Assembly: GCA_003439945.1 (NCBI GenBank)
Contig: QVRM01006598.1
Coordinates: 62,001 to 126,000 of the forward strand
From: Dermanyssus gallinae
Lineage: Eukaryota; Arthropoda; Arachnida; Mesostigmata; Dermanyssidae
DNA: 64,000 bases
Reading direction: 5' to 3'
Of this stretch, positions 1 to 9,905 are shown piece after piece. Below the pieces are notes generated by a model, which had not been told where the DNA came from, made no database searches, and worked only from the letters and a program-made list of their open reading frames with translations. A program made the translations under genes and the position numbers. How positions within the stretch are numbered: the first letter of the stretch is position 1; each line of letters opens with the position of its first letter.

Positions 1-18
1 TTTACTGTGCAAACGACT

Positions 19-327
19 TTATTTACAAAGCCGGCATGCCCAGCCCTCTCTGCTCAGCTCGGCCGCGCTAATATCTGCCAGCCACCTTGTTCGCAGTTGG
101 CTATCGGGGCACTTGCGGAGCGGCGGTAACGGCAGCACTGGTGCCCTGGGGCGATTCTTCACACAGAGGTGTGCTTCCGTCCGAACTGATAAGATCGTGC
201 CATTTAGGCCCTGTTCGACGTTCGCTTGCTCACGCCTCACGAAGATGGACGGGTGCTTGTGTACCAGGCCGAAAGACCAGACGACGATGGTTTTGTCGCC
301 CCGAGTACGGCACTGCAGTGCATTCAC
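19..327 (-). CDS. Unrecognised minus-strand ORF, possibly a truncated element end
   Basis: A 102-codon frame on the minus strand ends in a TAA that is itself part of an AATAAA sequence, about 20 bases from the window edge. That layout (stop, overlapping poly(A) signal, short 3' end) resembles the tail of a transcribed unit or of a retroelement. The protein is rich in Arg and Leu and I recognise no domain. The opposite strand is also open over much of the same stretch, which weakens the coding case. It could be chance, a decayed mobile element, or the last exon of a gene whose remainder lies outside the window. Confidence 0.2.
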   Translation of the reverse strand: MNALQCRTRGDKTIVVWSFGLVHKHPSIFVRREQANVEQGLNGTILSVRTEAHLCVKNRPRAPVLPLPPLRKCPDSQLRTRWLADISAAELSREGWACRLCK

Positions 328-419
328 CTATGCTGGGACTAGTCGTTGATCATCATGGGCGCATCTTTAAATTCCACCCATACAAACTGGCCGAGCTGAA
401 TAGCAAACCTGTATAAACC

Positions 420-1440
420 TGTCATCGGTCATAATGATGCGTTTGAATGCGTTTGCGTATGAAGAAAAATTGCGTTGTTTATTAGGGTAGGATATAAAAC
501 GTCTTTATTTGCCGAATAGATGGTGGACGGAGGCTGGGATGCAAGCAAACGTGCGATGCTGCCTTGTTGTGCGATTCTCTGGCTTCACGCCAAGCAAACA
601 TGTTATTGATTATTTCAATTCTTGCAATGCATTTTAGTACAGGCATTACTTGACCTCGACGATTATTCGATCGCAAAGTTCATCAAAGAAACAGTCAAGA
701 AGATTTGAGTTCACAAGCTGTGGTAGTATGCGCATGTCGCTGTTTTTAAATAAAGTCGGCAGCGGCAGAATGTTTAAAGTACTCGGTTTGATATCACATC
801 TTCTGCAGAGCCTTTTCAGGAATATTATCTAAAGCATACGTATGTGTTTGCACAAGTATGCTTACAAATGCGGATGTGAATTTGACTGATGCTCTTTAAT
901 ATAAAAAGCTAACGTAAAATAAATCGATATTAGAGCACCTAGGTCCCACGTAGCATTTGCTGTAGACAGTGTCAATTCGTTCAAGCCCATATCGGGTAAG
1001 ACACGTTTCAAGCATGAAAATATATTTAACACTTGACAAAATATAAGCTTAGATTTCTAAAACAAATAATGTGTATAACAGCTCTCGTGTGGGGCGCAAG
1101 ACGGTGCCACTTACTAAGTGCTTCACGACATTTCATTAGGAACGACCAGTTGTGCAAACAAGTGGCAAGCCATTTTCAAGTCTGTGAATGGACCTGAAGC
1201 GTTTTTATCATGTCGAGCAAACAAGGATATACAACGTTGTTGTATGAGCGCTCAAAGAATAATTTAAAGTCTCCATAAAAAATAGCTAGTTTTTTCTAAT
1301 GGGAAAGATGCCATCAGGTTAATGACTGCAATTGGATGCCAGGCACAAGAGTTGTGTGTAAATGTAAGACTAACTAAACTCGATAGGCGAGTTCTTTGTT
1401 CTGGACTTTGGTTAAAGAAATTTTCCACTGCATGTTGCGT
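420..1440. other. AT-rich stretch without recognisable gene
   Basis: I see only short random frames here and no repeat unit, Pol III box or element end that I can support. Confidence 0.5.
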
Positions 1441-1458
1441 AGGCTAGACTAGACTAGA

Positions 1459-1776
1459 ATGTCTTCGCAGAGAAGTAGCAATATGACGAGGGCTGAGCTT
1501 CTCAGTATGTGTGCTTTAGAGAAATTACAACTGGGCAGGAAAAAGTACGCACTAACCGTTAAGCAGTTTACTTCGTTGACCCTATGTGCCCTATTCGGAT
1601 TCTCTTTTGTCGCAACTTTTGTCAAAAAGTACACTGACACTAGAGCGCACAAGAAACGTGACCGACCTGTTGCCATTGCGACAGCGGACTTTATGAATTG
1701 TTTAAAATTGAACACCAGCTCGTTTACAGCTGCTGTAGTTAACGTGCCTGAACGGCATAACCCGTTATTATTGTGA
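1459..1776 (+). CDS. Small ORF of unknown function with a following poly(A) signal
   Basis: An ATG-started frame of 105 codons. The predicted protein has a basic N-terminal half with many Ser, Lys and Arg residues, one hydrophobic segment around residues 40-57 (SLTLCALFGFSFVATFV) that could span a membrane, and a basic stretch after it. An AATAAA follows about 12 bases after the stop, at 1788-1793. I recognise no family. The minus strand is open over nearly the same interval, so the open frame may be chance; the poly(A) signal is the only extra support and such signals are common in AT-rich DNA. Confidence 0.2.
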   Translation: MSSQRSSNMTRAELLSMCALEKLQLGRKKYALTVKQFTSLTLCALFGFSFVATFVKKYTDTRAHKKRDRPVAIATADFMNCLKLNTSSFTAAVVNVPERHNPLLL

Positions 1777-1803
1777 GGATCTAGGTGAATAAAAATACAA
1801 CAT

Positions 1804-1806
<3 letters not shown>

Positions 1807-1852
<46 letters not shown>

Positions 1853-1865
1853 GTATATATATACA
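1807..1865. repeat. (TA)n microsatellite
   Basis: Perfect TA run 1807-1847, followed by an imperfect ATATGTATATATATACATG extension. It lies just after the AATAAA at 1788. Confidence 0.95.
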
Positions 1866-2904
1866 TGCGGTAAAGATGTTTTTATCTATCCTAATATTAC
1901 AATCACCATTTCATTTCAGAGGCAGGCATGGCTCAGCGGATATATTCAGTTCCCTCCTCCCAGCGCTCCAAGAAGCATTTGGTTCGGATGACGCGTACAC
2001 GCTGCTTTTCTTCTAACGCCCATCTATCGGCTGCATTTTGAGCTGTCCCCACCCTTGCTTACCTGACAGAGACCCCTGGTAACTGCATTTGCATAGGTAA
2101 GCGCTGTTCCACCACCGCCTTCGTGAAGACCTTTGAAACTACTTATTTGTTAAAACCCCAAAGGCTTTGCGCATGCAGTTGATGCTTGAATGTGCACAGC
2201 TGCATAGTGTAGCAACCAGGTTTTTAGTGCGAAGAGACGCCCATGCTGTTCCACAGTTGTATGCTCTCGATAGAGGGCTCTCGACGGCACAAGTGAGAAT
2301 AATAAATATTTTATTCTTCCCTCGTCGTTTATGCCTAAAACACCTGATTGCATTTCGCGCTCGGTATTTTATTTATCTCTCTATTCGTCCACTAATTCTA
2401 TTGCATAGGGAGATTTTAAGAAAATACGGTGTAGCACAGGTATCAGTCAGTCGTCTGTCCAATCAGCCGGCAATTCTTTTGTATATAAATTCCCTTTTGT
2501 AGCTAGCACATGTTTTTGAGCTGCTACCTTCGAAGCAAATGAGCCGATGAATGACAACACGCCAATGGCAAGGGAAACGGCAGCGGCCAACGGAGACTAT
2601 CGCAGAAGCGAGGCAAGACGAGGAACATTAAACAATGGTTTTGTCACCGTTCAGCGAAGAAGGAGCGGCAAAACCGAGCATCACTTGCAGAAAAGCAGCG
2701 CAGCTGATGGAATGGGTGATCTCGAAGTGTATGCTGGGCCAGGCAGGTTCAGCGCGCTTAGAGTAGCACGGTCAACAGCCAAAACGTCAACTGTTAGCCT
2801 ACAGATGGCTCGTCAACAGGAGCATTTTTGTGAAGGCAGTATATGAAATGTGGATGCAGGGGCTGACACGGTGAGTTCTAATACATCAGGTTTCAATTTG
2901 TCTA
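1866..2904. other. No supported gene
   Basis: Two open frames lie here (2167-2502 and 2547-2846), but neither shows a motif I know. The second ends about 60 bases before a decayed LINE endonuclease and might be part of the same dead element; this is only positional. Confidence 0.35.
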
Positions 2905-3490
2905 TGTCAACCATCGTCGGTGGTGACTTCAATGTCCGTACTGATGGTGGGGGGCCACTAACCATACAGGAGAGGTGCTGCTCCAGTTGGTGGAATACTC
3001 TGGTTTAGGATGTGCAAATGCGCGCCAAGACAAGACGTATACAAGTCATAACGGAAGCAACATCATTAACCTTCTGTGTTACAACCTTGTCGATGGCGAT
3101 GCTGGAAAGCCTCGATGTTCTCGAGGTGGGTGCAAGGAAACACCGACCAGTGTTAGCAGTCGCAAGTATTCCAGATATTTGGGTCAATCAGCGAGGCGAC
3201 CCACAATTGATTGCCAAAAGGTATGCTGGACTTTTCACTTTTGAGATTTATAGCCTCGATGTGGGTCGTGATGTGGATACTTGTTGTAAATTGCTAGAGA
3301 GAACCATGAGAAGTGCAGTCAGATGGAAGAGACCGGAGCAGAGGAGATCACGACAGCGGTTTTCTCAGGCTTGCTGTCTCGCCCACCGTGGGCTGCTCGA
3401 GCTCTTGCGCCAAGCGAGGGTAGAGGCACCACCGCAGCTACTAACCAGACGCATCATTGACTACGTCAATGGTAGAAATGGTTACATATA
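2905..3490 (+). pseudogene. LINE apurinic-type endonuclease (EEP) relic
   Basis: Read across two frames, this stretch resembles the endonuclease domain of an APE-type non-LTR retrotransposon. At about 2918-2950 the plus strand encodes GGDFNVR, the Asp/Asn motif of the EEP nuclease. A second frame then gives LLLQLVEYSGLGCANARQ, matching the usual helix after that motif, followed by a region with S-x-x-I-x-x-L. Further on a KHRPVLAV string stands where the SDHxxV motif is expected. At least two frameshifts separate the parts, so no protein is made. The RT part is absent here. The best guess is the same clade as the LINE at 32741-34475, because that clade carries an N-terminal EEP domain, but no overlapping region lets me prove it. 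Confidence 0.5.
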
Positions 3491-4912
3491 GCCTATGACC
3501 ATAAGCGTGAATAAGCTAGGCGGTGGGAAATTCAACTGCTCCAATAAGCAGAACGGAAGCTTTTAGCCTACGTTGTACGACCTCGTAGCGGGGCGAGGCC
3601 ACCTGCTCAGCGACGAACAGGTAACGAGTCATCTGGTTGTGTCTTAGTGGCTATACGCACAATAATACGATTGCTGTTGCACGTTATTTACCACACTAGT
3701 TGGCTCAAATCCTAACCACTGAACTCGTGCGGCATTCCAGTCAACAATGTTCGTTTCACATCTAGCGACAGTGATTCCGTTAATAAGAATATATTTAATT
3801 CAAACACAGGAGTAGGATTTAACTCAGTTTGCTTATGGAGTTTACCACAAACTCAATCCTAGTAAAATTGCCGTTTAGCAAACCGCCCCCAGCTAATTTG
3901 GCCCATCAACTTACACAGTCTCAAACTGTTGTCGAGAACATAGCGTATATAAAAAAGAATCTACTGCGAATAATAAAAAGTAATTCGAGAGAGCAGCCCG
4001 CGTCGTGTGTAATGATATTTTTTTGGGCAGAATGGCAACTGCGGAACAAACAGTTTACTTCAACACTACGTGTTGTCCGAGTAATGGTTGTAATTGTTCG
4101 GCCGTCTGATGGGAACCATCGAGTAAAGCCCGCCCCGCGTAAGGTAAGCCTTGGTATCATCGAGCATATCTACGCTGACAATACGCAGTAGCAGAAACGT
4201 AACTCGCTTAAAGCGCTGTCGCTGTGTTAAGTGTTGATCTGTTAAGCATATCTCTTTGCTGCACTACGAGTAGACAAATCCTAAGCTTCATTCGTTTATA
4301 GCCGGCATTGGGCATTTTCATACTGGTCAACGACGACGGAAACTTTTTGCTATCAGCTCTTGGCCTGTTCTGGGTTCCGGTTTCCACCAATGAGTTAAAA
4401 CTGTGCCAGCGCTACCTCCTTTCAGAACTTGATCAATTTCATGCACTTTCGTATAACTTCCTAGTTTAACATTTATCTCACGTACTCGGCTGAGAATGAT
4501 CGTCTAAGTACCTGGTCTAATGGCGGCTATTGAATCATCTTTGCACTTGTGAGGCTCGACCGACGCAGTCTAGTGTGAAAAGGCGACAAAAGAAACCCCT
4601 TGGCATTGATTGGAGAAAGCCGGGAGGGGCACTTACGCGCTTCAGCTTTTCTCGAGTGACGCCCACTTCGGCTCAGCGCGTAAAGCAGATGTATTGCTCG
4701 TTGCTCTGGCAGACTGTGCCTCATTATTCGGCTTGATTGACATTGAGGCCGTTCAATGTGTCTACTGAATGTCGTAGGGAAACGCGTAGTTATTTTGGTG
4801 AAAGCTTCTCTAATCGGTCCGAGTTTCTTATGGCTTTCCAATGGCGTTAGATTAATACTTTTATCTAAGTGGCACTACTATCGTGGAACAGCAATTAAAC
4901 GTCGTTTTTAAA
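3491..4912. other. No supported gene
   Basis: A 120-codon open frame (3829-4191) shows no motif and has a competing minus-strand frame. No repeats stand out. Confidence 0.45.
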
Positions 4913-5117
4913 CTTCTTTTTTTTAAAGATTTTCCGTACGGCAATTGCCCGTGTACGGTTTATTCATGTCATGGCTAATTTTAATCACTCCGGCATTTAC
5001 CTTGTCTTGGAATTGAAAACCATGCAAACCAATTTAAGAGTGGCCGGTCTGGGTCTCGAACCCAGTCCTCCCGAATACAAGGCAAAGGCTTTGCCACTAA
5101 GCCATTTTGCTCGGTTT
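4913..5117 (-). mobile_element. tRNA-derived SINE with A and B boxes and an A-rich tail
   Basis: On the minus strand the sequence reads as a Pol III-type head: an A box TGGCTTAGTGG (5094-5104) and a B box GGTTCGAGACC (5052-5062) separated by about 31 bases, close to tRNA spacing. The stem around the B box (CTGGGTTCGAGACCCAG) pairs as a T-arm. The outer ends do not pair as an acceptor stem, so it is not an intact tRNA gene. Beyond the head runs a body of about 120 bases containing CCGTACACGGGCAATTGCC and then CGTACGGAAAATC, ending in an A-rich tail near 4913-4925. This is the layout of a tRNA-derived SINE. No clear target duplication was seen. Confidence 0.65.
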
Positions 5118-5168
5118 TACCTTGTTGAAGTAGTTTTTGTCTCCAGTCCTTGTCCCTTAACCTCCCGT

Positions 5169-5173
<5 letters not shown>

Positions 5174-5213
<40 letters not shown>
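5174..5213. repeat. (TA)n microsatellite
   Basis: Perfect TA run that directly abuts the 3' end of a minus-strand LINE fragment. Confidence 0.97.
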
Positions 5214-5218
<5 letters not shown>

Positions 5219-5497
5219 TATGTTTATTTCACTCAGATTGAGTATAATATGCAGTTCAAAGAGGTTTCTTCACAATACTCTATCTTCTTCACGCTTCCGG
5301 CGAGAGAAGTAGTGCAACGATTTTTTCTCCAACGTTGTGCATTCCACTACATGGTGCTTGGCACACCTCTGCAGGCAGAACAGGCAGGTGCACAACTCGT
5401 ATTCCTCGTGAAAGGCTACGTTCGAACATACCAGGTAGTGATAACCATGCACTATGTATACGTGGCGATTGTTACATGCAGGACCAGAAAAGGTGCA
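5214..5497 (-). mobile_element. 5'-truncated LINE 3' end between two TA tracts
   Basis: The minus strand encodes a 60-residue segment (5270-5452) with a Cys/His pattern: YHYLVCSN, then FHEEYELCTC, then FCLQRCAKHHVVEC. The same pattern occurs at the C-terminus of the LINE relic at about 55290-55420 (YHNLVCSN, FHKEY, CVCRLC, C..HH), and a decayed version follows the RT of the LINE at 32741-34475. It is therefore the C-terminal zinc-finger-like domain of one LINE clade. After the stop come about 55 bases with an AATAAA-type signal (GTGAAATAAACAT) and then the TA tract at 5174-5213. The other side starts immediately at the TA tract 5498-5524. So a truncated insertion of about 284 bp fills the space between TA tracts. 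Confidence 0.6.
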
Positions 5498-5524
5498 ATA
5501 TATATATATATATATATATATATA
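5498..5524. repeat. (TA)n microsatellite at the 5' junction of the R2-like element
   Basis: TA run followed by GATAGATAG. It separates the minus-strand LINE fragment from the R2-like element. Confidence 0.95.
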
Positions 5525-5680
5525 GATAGATAGTGCTCCCTGGGTAGAGATAAACAGAATGATGGTCTAAAGACCGCCTCATTTTTGCAATTTTAACAAC
5601 AACATCTGCGTAAAATCGCGCCATCGTTTACATACGAAACTTTTAAAGAAATCTTGTTACCGCTGTGGATCAAGACAACG

Positions 5681-6270
5681 ATGGCATCACGTGACGGCAA
5701 CAACACCGCCAGGAGACTCAGCTGCCAGACTTGCGGGCGAGTATGCAAATCTGGCACGGACCTCGCAAGCCACATTAAATTGACTCACAATCAACGAGAA
5801 GTTTGTGCCACCTTCCCAACTCCTAACCGATCACAGACTAATGATTTAATTTTAAGTTACACACAAAATAACACTGCTGCTTCTAATAATAGTTTCAAAG
5901 GCTTTTAATTCTAAATCAGGTCTTAATTTACACCGTCGTCCATCCGGACAAATATAATGAGAACATTTGAGCCCCCCCCTCTAAGAAGGCCAGATGGAAC
6001 CCACAAGACCGTGAACTTTTAGCAACATTAAAAGCAGATTTTATATTAGCTTATAATAACGAAACACCTAGAGAAATTGACCACCTTTTAGCTACTAAAT
6101 TTAACTCACACACACCTGGGGCGATTAGAAGCCAACGTAATTCTCAGGCGCATAAGGATCTGGTAGAGGACCTCCGTAAAAAGAGGTCTCACCTGGATTC
6201 CAACCCTGACGGATCTGAGCTTCCTCGGCCTCGATACTCTGAATCAGATGGCCCCTATAATCCATCCTAA
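5681..6270 (+). pseudogene. R2-like ORF, N-terminal zinc finger and Myb part
   Basis: The ATG at 5681 begins a frame with CQTCGRVCKSGTDLASHIKLTH, cut here as CQTC...H...H: a C2H2 finger at residues 15-35 of the kind that binds target DNA in R2 proteins. The frame stops at 5908. In another frame a FNSKSGLNLHRR string may be the remnant of a second finger. From about 5986 a third frame reads RWNPQDRELLATLK and continues to a stop at 6270, the Trp-anchored start of a Myb-type helix-turn-helix. Zinc finger plus Myb ahead of the RT is the DNA-binding module that positions R2-group elements on their target. At least two frameshifts separate these pieces. Confidence 0.6.
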
Positions 6271-6499
6271 ATATATATTATTATATCCAAAATACAAGCC
6301 CTCACAAACACATTTCCCAAACGCAACATAATTTCAACAAACCTTACTCATCTGTCAAATATAATTTGCTCAGGTGAGGACCACACTATCGCTTTAAACG
6401 ACTTTCTGAACAAACATTTTACACACACTGTCCGACGTCGTGCCTTTAGAGAAACACCTTCCACTGAAGCGCGAATATCTAAAAGACAACAGCAACGTC

Positions 6500-7560
6500 A
6501 AGACTACGCAACCACTCAAAAACGTTTTTAGCCAAAACCGATCCAAATGCGCTCAATGAGGTGCTGGACGGCAAACACACCATACACAACATGCAGGCCA
6601 CCGAAGTTGTAGAACACTGGGCCAACACGATGACACAACCACCCCCTGTAACCACTCCCTTGCCCCGTATACACTCCCAACTCTGATCTCTTCGACGTTT
6701 CCCTCCCTATCTCCCTAAAGGAAACCCACGTAGCTCTCCGCGGACCTTCTAAAGCACTAGGCTTGGACGGGATTTGTCTTTCGTCCCTCCGTAAACTCTC
6801 GTTAGAAGTAATCTGTTGTATTCTTAACATACTATTAATTAGCGATATTACCTCAGCCCATGAAACTGCTCGTTTAGCGTTCATCCCTAAAATGAACAAT
6901 GCCACATCCCCAAGCGATCTGCGACCCCTATCTACTAGTTCATACTTACAACGAACGCTTAACAAAATTATCTCTAGACGCCTCCAGAACTCTATTAAGC
7001 TTCTCTCAATCCAGCGAGCGTTTTTCCCCTATAATGGTACCTTCGAGAATCCTGCAGTTCTGGATGGTATTCTTAACGATGCCAAGTCTGCGGGACGTGA
7101 GCTCAGACTCGCCTCAATCGACCTCCGTAAGGCGTTCGACATAGTGAGTCATGACTCCGTCCTTCGGTCACTCCGCGGATACCCGGAGGTATTCATTAAT
7201 TATATCGAACGCTTGTACCTCTCATCTAAAACTCGCATAGAATTTGGACAAGAATGTCGCACATTTCGGCCAACTAGGGGTGTTAGGCAGGGAGATCCTC
7301 TGTCCCCCCTTTTATTTAATCTAGTTCTCGACGACATTCTTTCAAAATTAGACAAAACTAATATTGGGTACCAACTTACTGATGACTTCCGCCTTATGGG
7401 CTTAGCCTTTGCGCATGATCTCATCCTCCTAGTCCTCCACGAAATCTACTCTCCAACGGCTCCATTAATATTGCGGAGCACTTTTTGAAATCCCGAGGCC
7501 TTGAAATTAATACTAATAAAAGCTTTATTTTTACCTTACCTTTTATCTCCCGCCTTTTAA
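6500..7560 (+). pseudogene. R2-like ORF, reverse transcriptase domain, decayed
   Basis: The clean part is 6763-7488. Motifs in order: GLDGI at the start of the fingers; ARLAFIPK and DLRPLS; motif A as ASIDLRKAFDIVSHD (about 7118-7160); motif B as TRGVRQGDPLSPLLFN (about 7273-7320); and motif C as GLAFAHDLIL (about 7396-7425). Motif C should carry two adjacent Asp residues (ADD); here the first is His, so the catalytic pair is broken even within the open part. The frame is lost shortly afterwards and thumb-like sequence (RGLEINTNKSF) continues in another frame. Upstream, 6500-6700 matches the linker typical of R2 proteins (KRFLAKTDPNAL) but is also frameshifted. Confidence 0.7.
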
Positions 7561-7579
7561 TAGGAAGGAAGCCGTTTTT

Positions 7580-7654
7580 ATTATTACCGTACCAGAATTT
7601 AACGTTGGAGAGTAAAGGTTTTATTAATACCGTACCAGAATTTAACGTTGGAGA
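7580..7654 (+). repeat. Short tandem duplication inside the R2-like element
   Basis: The string CCGTACCAGAATTTAACGTT occurs twice, about 45 bases apart, within the decayed region between RT and endonuclease. It probably contributed to the loss of reading frame in this copy. Confidence 0.85.
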
Positions 7655-7811
7655 TCGGCAATTGCCAGCTAAAGGTATGAGCGATCGATGGAGATAACTT
7701 GAAGTCGACTTTGACAGCAATGGCAGAGTTGACTCCACCAAGGATATACTCCTTAATTTACTCAACAGACTGACGATAGCTTCCCTTAAATGCCACCAAA
7801 GCCTCATATTT

Positions 7812-8786
7812 TTGAAAGACTTTCTCATTCCCCGCCTCCTATATAAACTGGTCTCCGGTCCCAGACCATCTCACGCACTCCTTAGCGACCTAGATAAAGA
7901 GATCAAAAAAGTTGTTGAGTCAAAATGGCTTAAGCTCGAAAACTCGGTGCCAAATGCTTACCTGTACGCGCACTCAGCACACGGCGGTCTGATTTTTGCG
8001 AGCGCTTGGGGACCTCCATTTAGACCGCTACACAAGAGACCGATTACTGGTCTCAACAACTACACAACACGTTCGATGGGGCACATTTTAAAAAAAGCAC
8101 ACGAAACGCCATTTGTACATTACTGGATTAAGGGTATGCCCTACCTACCTGGTAAGGAGTATTTAAACCTACTAAAGCTCAGGATCAACGCACTACCAAC
8201 GCGTACCAGATCGGCCAGGGGACGCCCGGGCTACAGCAAACGTTGTAGGCACGGGTGTCATGCGCCTGAGACGTTGGCTCATGTCGCTGAGATGTGCGAT
8301 ACAACACACAAACAAACTATAAAGAGACATGACGACGTCTGTGATCGCGTGGCGCGTCTTCTCCGCGAGAGGGGTCATAAGGTGTTTCGTGAGCGAGTAT
8401 TCCGTCGACCGGGCGCACCGGGTCTAAAGCCCGACCTCGTCATAACAACACCAACCGAGGTCTGGGTTTTAGATGCCGAGGTTTGCGGCCCGAACAGGGA
8501 CCTCGAAAAGCGCGGCAGGACAAGATCACTAAATATGACGTCGAGTTCCTAAGAGCGGCGCTCCCTGACCCGCAAAAATCTCGCAGATTCAGATCCATCA
8601 CTATCCCTATGAGTGGTGTATGGGACTCCGAATCTGCGAGTACGCTCTTGGGGCTCGGCGTCACGAAGAGGAATCTTATGGATCTCACCGTTTTAGCTTT
8701 GCAAGGAACCTTGAGGATATACCGCTCGCACCGAATCCACAAGAGCGGTGACAACCAACAAGCAAGGACACGAACAGCTGATTCTT
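7812..8786 (+). pseudogene. R2-like ORF, C-terminal CCHC and restriction-like endonuclease
   Basis: From 7812 the frame gives the post-RT region (LIPRLLYKLV, PNAYLYAHSAHGG), then a Cys/His cluster CRHGCHAPETLAHVAEMC, the CCHC of R2-group proteins. It is followed by the RLE nuclease with KPDLVITTPTEVWVLDAEV: PD, a spacer of about a dozen residues, then Asp and Glu. RLE nicks target DNA to prime reverse transcription. The frame breaks near 8512, where a GAAAAG stands in place of the GCAAAAG of the other copies (one base short), and continues in the next frame to a stop at 8786. The two truncated copies keep this region open, so the frameshift is private to this copy. Confidence 0.75.
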
Positions 8787-8883
8787 AACCTCACGTGGCA
8801 CCTTTTTACCACAATTTTTATTAAGGCGAGCACTGCCGAGTGTGCAAACGTATTTTAAATGATTAATAAATCATCGCAATATT

Positions 8884-8886
<3 letters not shown>

Positions 8887-8914
<28 letters not shown>
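8887..8914. repeat. (TA)n microsatellite at the 3' junction of the R2-like element
   Basis: TA run directly after the element's 3' terminal ATTTTC and directly before the first 107-bp unit. Confidence 0.97.
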
Positions 8915-8918
<4 letters not shown>

Positions 8919-9016
8919 GTATTTTGTAATAAAATATATTGCAAGCAGCATACATTTTGGTTGGGTTCTCATTGGTTCTATTGAGCGATCGGCCACTCGT
9001 CCATGTGGCAGTGCAT

Positions 9017-9020
<4 letters not shown>
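8914..9020. repeat. 107-bp TA-flanked unit, copy 1
   Basis: A 107-bp sequence starting AAAGTGTATT and ending GTGCATACAA, bounded on both sides by TA runs. Two further copies lie at 15162-15268 and 16097-16203 in the same orientation with few differences. It encodes nothing obvious. On the minus strand its end (TTTATTACAAAATACACTTT followed by TA) looks like the AT-rich 3' end of a truncated LINE, similar in layout to 5214-5497, but I cannot identify the source. Confidence 0.85.

Positions 9021-9058
<38 letters not shown>
9021..9058. repeat. (TA)n microsatellite
   Basis: TA run between the 107-bp unit and the 5' breakpoint of the first truncated R2-like copy. Confidence 0.97.
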
Positions 9059-9059
<1 letters not shown>

Positions 9060-9842
9060 GAAACGCCCTTTGTGCATTACTGGATTAAGGGTATGCCCTA
9101 CCTATCTGGTAGGGAGTATTTAAACCTACTAAAGCTCAGGATAAACGCACTACCAACGCGTGCCAGATTGGCCAGGGGACGCCCGCGCTACAACAAACGT
9201 TGTAGGCACAGGTGTCATGCGCCTGAGACGTTGATTTATGTCGCTCAGATGTGCGATACAACACACAAGCAAACTATAAAGAGACATGACGACGTCTGTG
9301 ATCGCATGGCGCGTCTTCTCCGCGAGAAGGGTCATGAGGTGGTTCGTGAGCGAGTATTCCGTCGACCGGGCGCACCGGGTCTAAAGCCCGACCTCGTAAT
9401 AACAACACCTACCGAGGTCTGGGTTTTAGATGCCGAGGTTTGCGGCCCGAACCGGGACCTAGCAAAAGCGCGGCAGGACAAGATCACCAAATATGACGTC
9501 GAGTTCCTAAGAGCGGCGCTCCCCGATCCGCAAAAACCTCGCAGATTCGGATCCATCACTATCTCTATGAGTGGTGTATGGGACTCCGAATCTGCGAGGA
9601 CGCTCTTGGGGTTCGGCGTCACGAAGAGGAATCTTATCAATCTTACCGTTTTAACGTTGCAAGGAACCTTGAGGATATACCGCTCGCACCGAATCCATAA
9701 GAGCGGGGACAACCAACAAGCAAGGACACGAACAGCTGATTCTTAACCTCACGTGACACCTTTTACCACCATTTTTATAAGGCGAGCACTGCCGAGTGTG
9801 CAAACGTATTGTAAATGATTAATAAATCATCACAATATTTTC
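9059..9842 (+). mobile_element. 5'-truncated R2-like copy 1 (endonuclease part only)
   Basis: Starts abruptly at CGAAACGCCC, equivalent to about 8102 of the long copy, and runs to the common 3' end. The frame from 9059 to 9746 is open without interruption and encodes the CCHC cluster (CRHRCHAPETL...) and the RLE nuclease with the PD and DAEV motifs intact. The region has no natural start codon of its own, so the openness reflects recent origin rather than function. The truncation point is identical to that of the copy at 15291, and both are preceded by a TA run and a 107-bp unit. By eye the two truncated copies differ at roughly 5% of positions. Confidence 0.85.
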
Positions 9843-9857
9843 TATATATATATATAA

Positions 9858-9900
<43 letters not shown>
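9843..9900. repeat. (TA)n microsatellite, left flank of the BEL/Pao insertion
   Basis: TA run with a few interruptions (TAATATATGTA). It originally joined the tract at 15133-15161, before the BEL/Pao element inserted. Confidence 0.95.

Positions 9901-9905
<5 letters not shown>

Larger units (their letters stand above)
5525..8886 (+). mobile_element. Decayed, nearly full-length R2-like non-LTR retrotransposon
   Basis: About 3.36 kb between TA tracts 5498-5524 and 8887-8914. Read in order across several frames it encodes an N-terminal C2H2 zinc finger, a Myb-like segment, a reverse transcriptase, and a C-terminal CCHC plus restriction-like endonuclease (RLE). That is the single-ORF architecture of the R2 group. 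Frameshifts and stops break the frame in at least five places, so this copy is dead. The 3' end (ATTAATAAATCATC... ATTTTC, then TA) is the same as in the two truncated copies at 9059-9842 and 15291-16073, which fixes the 3' boundary; the 5' boundary is inferred only from the TA tract. The family seems to insert in TA microsatellites. Confidence 0.75.

Noticed and set aside
1785..1991. Open frames made of alternating Ile and Tyr residues (here and at 5150-5533, 8886-9077, 20220-20603, 38406-38738, 59516-59899, 61146-61515)
   Set aside because: They are translations of TA microsatellites and carry no coding evidence.
1926..1991. A-box-like TGGCTCAGCGG followed by GGTTCGGATGA
   Set aside because: The first box is good but the second departs from the B-box consensus at three positions and no T-arm forms; too weak to call a SINE or tRNA.
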